Program-made: the position numbers and the translations under genes
Notes under the pieces: model-generated
Told to the model about the DNA's origin: nothing
Database searches by the model: none
What the model saw: the letters and a program-made list of their open reading frames with translations, nothing else
From: Propionibacterium sp.
Lineage (GTDB): Bacteria > Actinomycetota > Actinomycetes > Propionibacteriales > Propionibacteriaceae
NCBI GenBank assembly: GCA_012838755.1
Contig: DUOQ01000187.1
Location: forward strand, 1 to 35,855
Length of the DNA stretch: 35,855 nucleotides
Direction of reading: 5' to 3'
Part shown: in pieces, positions 29,212-35,855 of the stretch
How positions within the stretch are numbered: position 1 is the stretch's first letter
How the letters are laid out: each line of letters opens with the position of its first letter

Positions 29212-30047
29212 CCGAGCTCCCCGCGGCGCCCGAGCCGCTGGGCGTGCCCACGACGGACGCCCACACCCACCTCGGCACGACCGAGCAGAAGTCGGGGCTG
29301 GTGGCCGCCGACGCGGTCGAGCGGGCTGCGTCCGTCGGGGTGCACCGGCTCGTGGACGTCGGCTACGACGTGGACAGCTCGCGCCTCGCCGTCGGGGTCG
29401 CCGAGCAGCACGACGCCGTGGTGGCGACCGTGGCGATCCATCCGACCGACGCGGCCCAGCTGGGTGACGACCTCGACGAGGCCCTGCGGGAGCTGGAGGC
29501 CCTGCTGGGCACCTCCGACCGGATCCGCGGCGTGGGGGAGACCGGCCTCGACTTCCACTGGATCGAGGACGAGGCGGGTCGCGCCCGGCAGCGCGAGGCG
29601 TTCGCCGCCCACATCGGCTGGGCGAAGGAACACGACCTCGCCCTGGTGATCCACGACCGGGACGCCCACGCCGAGGTCCTCAAAGTGCTGGCCGCCGAGG
29701 GGTGGCCCGAGCGCGTGCAGATGCACTGCTTCTCGGGCGACGCCGCGCACGCCCGCGCCTGCCTCGAGCACGGCGCGTGGCTGTCCTACCCGGGCACCGT
29801 GACGTTCAAGGCCAACGACGTCCTGCGCGAGGCGGCCCGGATCACCCCGCGCGACCGGATCCTCGCCGAGACCGACGCCCCCTACCTCACCCCCGTGCCC
29901 GCGCGAGGACGGCCCAACGCCAGCTACCTGCTGCCGCACACGGTGCGTTTCCTGGCCGACCTGCGCGGCGAGGACCCCGACGACCTCGCCGCCGTGCTGG
30001 ACGCCAACGCCACCGCCCTGTTCGGGGACTGGGGCCACGATGGCTGA
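29208..30047 (+). CDS. tatD: TatD family metal-dependent hydrolase
   Basis: [50 protein letters not shown] overlap with rsmI. Confidence 0.93.
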   Translation: MTELPAAPEPLGVPTTDAHTHLGTTEQKSGLVAADAVERAASVGVHRLVDVGYDVDSSRLAVGVAEQHDAVVATVAIHPTDAAQLGDDLDEALRELEALLGTSDRIRGVGETGLDFHWIEDEAGRARQREAFAAHIGWAKEHDLALVIHDRDAHAEVLKVLAAEGWPERVQMHCFSGDAAHARACLEHGAWLSYPGTVTFKANDVLREAARITPRDRILAETDAPYLTPVPARGRPNASYLLPHTVRFLADLRGEDPDDLAAVLDANATALFGDWGHDG

Positions 30048-30897
30048 CTCGCTGCTCGACCCGCGGACGATCCGCGAGATCGCCGCCGAGCTCGACCTGC
30101 GGCCCACCAAGCAACGCGGCCAGAACTTCGTGCACGACGCCAACACGGTGCGTCGCATCGTCGCCGCCTCGGGCATCACGCCCGACGACGTGGTCCTCGA
30201 GATCGGCCCCGGACTGGGCTCGCTCACCCTGGGCTTGCTCGAGGTCGCCTCCCACGTGCACGCGGTCGAGATCGAGCCCAGCCTCGCCCGCCGCCTGCCC
30301 CGCACGGTGGCCGACCGGCTGCCCGCGGCGTCCGAGCGCCTCACGGTCACCGAGGCCGACGCGCTCACCGTCACCGAGCTGCCCGGCCCCCAGCCCACCG
30401 CGGTGGTCGCCAACCTGCCCTACAACGTGAGCGTGCCCGTGCTGCTGCACGTGCTCGCCCGCTGGCACTCGATCCGCACCGGCCTGGTCATGGTCCAGCT
30501 CGAGGTCGCCGACCGCCTCGTCGCCCCGCCGGGCTCGAAGACCTACGGGGTGCCCAGCGTGAAGCTGGCCTGGTACGCGGACGCCGCGCGCGTCGGCACG
30601 GTGCCGCCCAAGGTGTTCTGGCCCGTCCCGAACGTCGACTCGGGCCTGGTGCGGATGACCCGCCGCGAGCCCCCGGACACCACGGCGACCCGGGAGCAGG
30701 TGTTCGCCGTCGTCGACGCGGCCTTCTCCCAGCGCCGCAAGATGCTGCGCGGGGCACTGTCGGGGTTGTTCGGCTCCTCGGCGGACGCCGTGGCCGCGCT
30801 CGAGGCGTCCGGCGTCGACCCGCGGGCGCGCGGCGAGGTGATCGACGTGGCCGCCTTCGCGCGCATCGCCGAGCAGCTCCCGCACCGACCGGCCTGA
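30040..30897 (+). CDS. rsmA: 16S rRNA (adenine(1518)-N6/adenine(1519)-N6)-dimethyltransferase
   Basis: [59 protein letters not shown]; overlaps tatD by 8 nt. Confidence 0.95.
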   Translation: MADSLLDPRTIREIAAELDLRPTKQRGQNFVHDANTVRRIVAASGITPDDVVLEIGPGLGSLTLGLLEVASHVHAVEIEPSLARRLPRTVADRLPAASERLTVTEADALTVTELPGPQPTAVVANLPYNVSVPVLLHVLARWHSIRTGLVMVQLEVADRLVAPPGSKTYGVPSVKLAWYADAARVGTVPPKVFWPVPNVDSGLVRMTRREPPDTTATREQVFAVVDAAFSQRRKMLRGALSGLFGSSADAVAALEASGVDPRARGEVIDVAAFARIAEQLPHRPA

Positions 30898-30943
30898 GGG
30901 CGGGAACCTTCCGCCCACGGCATCAGGCTGGTAGACAGGGCGT

Positions 30944-31876
30944 ATGAGCGCGAGCCAGCCGGTGTCGGACCTGGTCCGGGTGCGGGCACCCGGCAAGGTC
31001 AACCTCGCCCTGCGCGTCGGCGCGGTCCGCGAGGACGGCTACCACCCGCTGGCCACGGTTTTCCAGGCGCTGTCGATCTTCGACGAGCTCTCCGCCACGA
31101 ACGCGGCCCCCGGCGAGTACCGGATCAGGGTGCAGGGCGACCAGGCGCACCTCGTGCCCGAGGACGGCACCAACCTCGCCGTGAAGGCCGCCCGGCTGCT
31201 GGCCGCACGCAACGGAGGCGTCGACCGCCACGGCGTCGACCTGACCATCCGCAAGACGATCCCGGTGACCGGCGGCATGGCGGGAGGTTCGGCCGACGCG
31301 GCCGCCGCCCTGGTCGCCTGCGCCAACCTGTGGGCGATCGACATCAACCCCGCAGAACTGCAGGACCTGGGCGCCGAGCTCGGTGCCGACGTGCCGTTCT
31401 GCCTGCTCGGCTCCACCGCCCTGGGGCACGGTCGCGGCGACGACCTCGTCCCCGTGCTCAGCCGCGGGGGATACCACTGGGTGCTGGCGCTGCCCGACGT
31501 CGAGCTCTCCACGCCGGCCGTGTTCCGGCGGTTCGATGAGATGAACCCCGACGCCGACCCGCCCCCGCCGTCGGTGCCGGCCGGCCTGCTCGAGGGCCTG
31601 GCCTCCGGTGACGTGCAGCGGGTCGCCGAGAACCTCGTCAACGACCTCGAACCCGCCGCGATCTCACTGCGGCCCGACCTCGCCGACCTGCTCGATGCGG
31701 GACGCGAGGCCGGCGCGCTGGCGGGCATGGTGTCCGGCTCGGGTCCCACGTGCGCGTTCCTGGCCGGCAATGAGGACGCGGCCGTGCGCCTGTCCGGGGC
31801 ACTGTCCTCGCTGGGGTTGTGCCGGGCCGTGCGCCGGGCGTCGGGCCCTGTTCCCGGGGCCCGCCAGGTGGCGTGA
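30944..31876 (+). CDS. ispE: 4-(cytidine 5'-diphospho)-2-C-methyl-D-erythritol kinase
   Basis: GHMP kinase: APGKVNLALRVGAVREDGYHPLATVFQALSIFDEL, VTGGMAGGSADAAAALVA, GSGPTCAFL. Confidence 0.94.
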   Translation: MSASQPVSDLVRVRAPGKVNLALRVGAVREDGYHPLATVFQALSIFDELSATNAAPGEYRIRVQGDQAHLVPEDGTNLAVKAARLLAARNGGVDRHGVDLTIRKTIPVTGGMAGGSADAAAALVACANLWAIDINPAELQDLGAELGADVPFCLLGSTALGHGRGDDLVPVLSRGGYHWVLALPDVELSTPAVFRRFDEMNPDADPPPPSVPAGLLEGLASGDVQRVAENLVNDLEPAAISLRPDLADLLDAGREAGALAGMVSGSGPTCAFLAGNEDAAVRLSGALSSLGLCRAVRRASGPVPGARQVA

Positions 31877-31914
31877 CCCCGCCGGGCCCCCGGCTCAATT
31901 CGGTTGGCCCGAGT

Positions 31915-32031
31915 GTTGCGCCATCTGGACCACACAGGTCGCGCGCCGGCCAAGCGCTCTCGATCACTCCCCCTTGTCACGGGGATTCCGGCAGGCTCGT
32001 GGCGACGATGATGTGGTCCAAATGGCGCTAC
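31915..32031. repeat. Imperfect 20-bp inverted repeat (18/20) flanking 77 nt
   Basis: GTTGCGCCATCTGGACCACA (31915-31934) vs TGTGGTCCAAATGGCGCTAC (32012-32031). Confidence 0.7.
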
Positions 32032-32050
32032 GTCCCGCCGGACCTGCCGG

Positions 32051-32740
32051 TCAGATGACGAAGCCGCCGGCCTCGGGCGGCGCCTCGACGCGCAGGTTCG
32101 GCTGGGGTTGCAGGCGGCGCATGCCGTGCCAGGCGAGGTTGACCAGGTGGGCGGCGACCTGCGGCTTGCTCAGTGTCGTCTCCTCGCGGGACTCGACCCA
32201 CCACTGACCGGCCAGCGCGACCAGGCCGACGAGCATCTGCGAGTAGAGGGGAGCCGTGCCGGGGTCGAACCCGCGGTGCTCGAACTGGTCGGCCAGCAGG
32301 CCCTCGACCCGGCTGGCGATCGAGCTCAGGATCGTCTGGAAGTTGCCGCCCTGGGAGTACGGCGAGGAGTCGCGGCTGATGATGCGGAAGCCGTCGGGCT
32401 CCTCCTCGATGTAGTCGAGCAGGGCGAGGGTGCCGAGTTCGATCAGAGACCGCGGGTCGGTGTGGGGGCGGCTGATCGCCGCGTAGATCGAGTCGTGCAG
32501 CCGGCGGACCTGCCGGTCGACAACGACGTCGTAGAGCCCCTCCTTGCCGCCGAAGTGCTCGTACACCACCGGCTTGCTGACCTCGGCGTGGGCGGCGATC
32601 TCCTCGACGCTGGTGCCGTCGAGCCCCTTCTCGGCGAACAGGCCCCGGGCCACCTCGATCAGCTGTTCACGCCGCTCCGCGCGCGTCATGCGCACGCGTC
32701 CGCGCCGGGCGCGGGCAGTGAGCGGGGTCGAGGAGGTCAC
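32051..32740 (-). CDS. TetR/AcrR family transcriptional regulator (start could be GTG 32740 or further upstream)
   Basis: TRAERREQLIEVARGLFAEKGLDGTSVEEIAAHAEVSKPVVYEHFGGKEGLYDVVV HTH; lies next to tRNA-Gln/glmU, similar to the TetR gene near glmU in mycobacteria. Confidence 0.88.
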   Translation of the reverse strand: MTSSTPLTARARRGRVRMTRAERREQLIEVARGLFAEKGLDGTSVEEIAAHAEVSKPVVYEHFGGKEGLYDVVVDRQVRRLHDSIYAAISRPHTDPRSLIELGTLALLDYIEEEPDGFRIISRDSSPYSQGGNFQTILSSIASRVEGLLADQFEHRGFDPGTAPLYSQMLVGLVALAGQWWVESREETTLSKPQVAAHLVNLAWHGMRRLQPQPNLRVEAPPEAGGFVI

Positions 32741-32842
32741 CCGCCCAGTCTCTCGCGTGCGGGCGACATGCGCCAATGGAACGCCGAACCGGGGCCTCCC
32801 CGTCCCGTCGACGCGCGGTGTACCGGCGGGCCGGGGGTGGCC

Positions 32843-32848
32843 TAGACT
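32843..32848 (+). promoter_or_regulatory. Putative -10 (TAGACT) for tRNA-Gln
   Basis: TANNNT hexamer 26 nt upstream of mature tRNA 5' end. Confidence 0.4.
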
Positions 32849-32874
32849 GGGCCGCTGGACGTCGAGGCGTCCGA

Positions 32875-32953
32875 ACCCCGGTTGGTCTGTCGGCAGGGCC
32901 CGCCTGACTTTGAATCAGGACTAGCGACGTAGGTTCGACTCCTACCCGGGGTG
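32875..32953 (+). tRNA. tRNA-Gln, anticodon TTG, CCA not encoded; 79 nt
   Basis: Acceptor ACCCCGG/CCGGGGT, anticodon stem-loop CCTGA-CTTTGAA-TCAGG, T-arm GTAGG-TTCGACT-CCTAC. Confidence 0.85.
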
Positions 32954-32983
32954 CTCCGCCGGGTGCTGGGCGATGATGGACGC

Positions 32984-33196
32984 ATGACTTCGCTGGTCCT
33001 CGGCACTGCCCTCGCCGACGAGGCGCCCGCCGACACCGAGTTGCTCGTGTGGGACGTCGAACCCGACTCGGCGCAGGACTGGCTGGCGGTCGGCGACGCG
33101 GCCGGTGACATCGGCGTCGTCCTGCCCCAGCGCTACGCCGAGGAGCCCGAGGTCGGGATGCCGTCCAGCGCCCAGCTGAACGCGCGCTCAACGTAG
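32984..33196 (+). CDS. Small acidic hypothetical protein (70 aa)
   Basis: ATG 32984 to TAG 33196; MTSLVLGTALADEAPADTELLVWDVEPDSAQDW...; no family recognised. Confidence 0.45.
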   Translation: MTSLVLGTALADEAPADTELLVWDVEPDSAQDWLAVGDAAGDIGVVLPQRYAEEPEVGMPSSAQLNARST

Positions 33197-33307
33197 CTCG
33201 CCCCCGGGACCCGGGAGGTCGGGACCGACGGAGGGGTGGCGTCCGCGGCGAGCCCGTACGATGCCGGGAAAGGGCCGGGCGCACCGGCCGCCGACGGAAG
33301 GGGACCC

Positions 33308-33928
33308 ATGGCCGGGAAGAGACGGAGCTGGCTGCGCCACGTCCGACCCGACCTCGTCATCGACGCGGTCGGCCACCTCACCGCCGCCGACGTCCGGCGC
33401 CTGGCGCCCCGGGTCGCCGCCCTGTGCTTCGACATCGACGGCACGGTCACCGACTACCACTCCCCGGCGGTGACCGACGCCCAGGCGTCCCACCTGGGCG
33501 GCCTGCGCGAGGCCGGCTACCAGACCTTCGTGGTCAGCAACTGCTACGGCGAGCGCGCCCGCGAGGTGCACGCCCTGTTCGAGCCGCACGTGACGGCCGT
33601 GTTCACGCCCGAGGACTGCGTCGACCCCGCCGACCCGAAGCACCACCCCCGCAAGCACGGCAAGCCGGCCCCCGACATGATCTTCGCGGCGGCACGTACC
33701 GCCGGCGTGGGCCCCGACGAGCTCCTCATGGTCGGCGATCAGATGTTCAAGGACGTCCTCGCCGCCCGCCGCGCCGGTGCGCGGGCCCTCCTCGTCCCCC
33801 GGTTGGGGCCCAGCGACCACGCCGGCGTCCGGTACCTGCAGCGACCGGTCGAGCGGGTGCTGCGCCCGCTCCTGGGGCTGCCCGGCGGCCGGGGCGCCTG
33901 GCCGCGCAGCCTCGCGCGCGCCTCCTGA
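33308..33928 (+). CDS. HAD-IIIA (YqeG-like) family phosphatase
   Basis: ALCFDIDGTVTDYHSP, HGKPAPDMIFAA, LLMVGDQMFKDVLAARRAG; ATG after GGAAGGGGACCC. Confidence 0.82.
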   Translation: MAGKRRSWLRHVRPDLVIDAVGHLTAADVRRLAPRVAALCFDIDGTVTDYHSPAVTDAQASHLGGLREAGYQTFVVSNCYGERAREVHALFEPHVTAVFTPEDCVDPADPKHHPRKHGKPAPDMIFAAARTAGVGPDELLMVGDQMFKDVLAARRAGARALLVPRLGPSDHAGVRYLQRPVERVLRPLLGLPGGRGAWPRSLARAS

Positions 33929-34024
33929 GCCGGCCGGGACGGTCCTCCCGGACACCGAGTCCGCGCCACTCGCCGCCCGGCCCTAGGATGAGGGACGAGT
34001 GCCAGCGAGAACACAGGAGTGAAC

Positions 34025-35482
34025 ATGGGCGAGCGGGCAGGCAGCGTTGCAGGAGTCGTGGTGCTGGCGGCGGGTGCGGGCACCCGGATGAAGTCGTCGA
34101 CCTCGAAGCTGTTGCACCAGGTGGCCGGGCGGTCCCTGCTCAGCCACGCGGTGAGTGCCGCCGACGCGCTGACGCCCGAGAACCTCGTCGTGGTCGTCGG
34201 CCACCAGCGCGAGCAGGTCGAGGACCACCTCGCCGAGATCGCCCCCCACGTGGTCACGACGGTGCAGGAGAACCAGAACGGCACCGGGGACGCGGTGCGC
34301 TGCGGCCTGGCCCCGCTGCGGGACGTCCAGGGCGAGATCGTCGTCACCTACGGCGACGTCCCCCTGCTCACCGGCGAGACGCTGGTCGACCTCGTCTCGG
34401 CCCACCGGGCCCACGGGGACGCGGTGACCCTGCTGACGGCGGTCCTCGACAACCCGACCGGCTACGGCCGGATCGTGCGCGAGGCCGACGGCGACCAGGT
34501 CGCCGCCATCGTCGAGCAGAAGGACTGCAGCCCCGAGCAGGCCGAGATCACCGAGATCAACGCTGGCATCTATGTCTTCCAGGCCGATGTGCTCCGCGAC
34601 GGGCTGGAGTCCCTCACCACCGACAACGCCCAAGGCGAGCTCTACCTGACCGACGTGGTGAAGTTCGCGCGCGGCCGCGGCCTCAACGTGCACTCGATGG
34701 TGCTCGAGGACCGCTGGCAGACCGAGGGCGTCAACGACCGCGTCCAGCTGGCCGCGATGAACCGCGAGTACAACCGCCGCCTGGTCGAGAAGTTCCAGCG
34801 CGCCGGCGTGACGATCGTCGACCCGGCCACCACCTGGCTGCACGACACGGTCGACATCGCCCCCGACGTCACCCTGCTGCCCGGCACCAGCCTCGAGGGG
34901 GCCACCTCGATCGCCACCGGCGCCACGATCGGCCCCGACACCACGCTGGTCGACGTCGAGGTCGGGGAGGGGGCCACCGTGGTGCGCACCCACGCCCTGC
35001 TCGCCGTGATCGGGGCCGGGGCGTCCGTGGGGCCGTTCGCCTACCTGCGCCCGGGCACCCAGCTGGGCGCCGGGGGCAAGATCGGCACCTTCGTGGAGAC
35101 GAAGAACGCCCAGATCGGGGCCGACACGAAGGTGTCGCACCTGTCCTACGTGGGCGACGCGACGGTCGGTGAGGGCACCAACATCGGCGCCGGCGTGATC
35201 GTGGCGAACTACGACGGCGTCGAGAAGAACCGCACGGTCGTCGGCAACCACAGCTTCGTCGGGTCGGACGCCGTGCTGGTCGCGCCGGTCACCGTCGCCG
35301 ACGGTGCCTATGTGGCGGCCGGTTCCGCCGTCACCGAGGATGTGGGGCCGGGCGAACTGGCCATCGCCCGGGGGCGGCAGCGTAATATCCCCGGTTGGGT
35401 GGAGTCGCGCCGCGCCGGTACGAAGACACACCAGGCCGCGAACGACGCGAGCGCCAACAGCGAAGGGACGCACCTGCAGTGA
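34025..35482 (+). CDS. glmU: Bifunctional N-acetylglucosamine-1-phosphate uridyltransferase / glucosamine-1-phosphate acetyltransferase
   Basis: VVLAAGAGTRMKSSTSKLLHQVAGRSLL, NGTGDAVRCGL, left-handed beta-helix hexapeptides, GVIVANYDGVEKNRTVVG; SD CAGGAG. Confidence 0.95.
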   Translation: MGERAGSVAGVVVLAAGAGTRMKSSTSKLLHQVAGRSLLSHAVSAADALTPENLVVVVGHQREQVEDHLAEIAPHVVTTVQENQNGTGDAVRCGLAPLRDVQGEIVVTYGDVPLLTGETLVDLVSAHRAHGDAVTLLTAVLDNPTGYGRIVREADGDQVAAIVEQKDCSPEQAEITEINAGIYVFQADVLRDGLESLTTDNAQGELYLTDVVKFARGRGLNVHSMVLEDRWQTEGVNDRVQLAAMNREYNRRLVEKFQRAGVTIVDPATTWLHDTVDIAPDVTLLPGTSLEGATSIATGATIGPDTTLVDVEVGEGATVVRTHALLAVIGAGASVGPFAYLRPGTQLGAGGKIGTFVETKNAQIGADTKVSHLSYVGDATVGEGTNIGAGVIVANYDGVEKNRTVVGNHSFVGSDAVLVAPVTVADGAYVAAGSAVTEDVGPGELAIARGRQRNIPGWVESRRAGTKTHQAANDASANSEGTHLQ

Positions 35483-35855
35483 CGGGGATCAAGCGCCAGT
35501 CGGAGAAGCACCTCATCCTCGCCTCGGGGCGGGCCTATCCCGAGCTCGCCGAGGAGGTCGCCTCCCTCATCGGTGTCGAACTCGTCCCCACGCGGGCCCT
35601 GACGTACGCGAACTCCGAGATCTACGTCCGGTTCGAGGAGTCGGTGCGTGGCGCCGACGCCTTCGTGCTGCAGTCGCACTGCGCCCCGGTCAACGAGTGG
35701 CTCATGGAGCAGCTCATCATGGTGGACGCGCTCAAGCGCGCCTCCGCCAAGCGGATCACCGTCGTCTCGCCGTTCTACCCCTACGGCCGTCAGGACAAGA
35801 AGCACGCCGGCCGCGAGCCGATCTCGGCCCGCCTGATCGCTGACCTGTACAAGAC
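35479..35855 (+). CDS. prs: Ribose-phosphate pyrophosphokinase, partial (runs off window)
   Basis: GTG start overlapping glmU stop (GTGA); MTGIKRQSEKHLILASGRAYPELAEEVASLIGVELVPTRALTYANSEIYVRFEESVRG...VVSPFYPYGRQDKK. Confidence 0.95.
   Translation, partial: MTGIKRQSEKHLILASGRAYPELAEEVASLIGVELVPTRALTYANSEIYVRFEESVRGADAFVLQSHCAPVNEWLMEQLIMVDALKRASAKRITVVSPFYPYGRQDKKHAGREPISARLIADLYK

Noticed and set aside
26088-30047. 1319-aa plus ORF
   Set aside because: Artefactual open frame running antisense to the SBP and pmt and out of frame through rsmI before joining the real tatD frame; only 29208-30047 is supported.

Overview
High-GC actinobacterial core-genome segment, probably Propionibacteriaceae-like judging by gene content and codon bias (not proven). 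Gene content left to right: tRNA-Ala(CGC), phosphoketolase, thioesterase-like protein, DJ-1/PfpI protein, leuS, a conserved helical protein, a menaquinone cluster (menF-menC-menD on minus, menB-menE on plus), an MFS/MHS transporter, a copper pair (CopD/CtaG-type membrane protein plus CopA-type P-ATPase), a 6-phosphogluconate dehydrogenase, tag, two membrane proteins, a uracil/xanthine permease, an orphan SBP_bac_5 lipoprotein, protein O-mannosyltransferase, rsmI-tatD-rsmA-ispE, a TetR regulator, tRNA-Gln(TTG), an HAD phosphatase, glmU and the start of prs. I see no CRISPR, prophage, intact IS element or recognisable defence/biosynthetic island, and no clearly undescribed multi-gene system. The most interesting signals are non-coding or below gene level: (1) a strongly over-represented octamer GGCGTCCG/CGGACGCC (about 50 hits by eye) that recruits the apparently minor GGA codon for Gly-Arg; (2) an MFS transporter whose only SD-supported start is ATC; (3) a two-unit covarying hairpin repeat between convergent permease genes; (4) a 20-bp-phased direct repeat upstream of the orphan lipoprotein; (5) an 18/20 inverted repeat between ispE and the TetR gene; (6) two ultra-compact divergent promoters with leaderless geometry. 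All counts and coordinates were made by eye and need computational confirmation.
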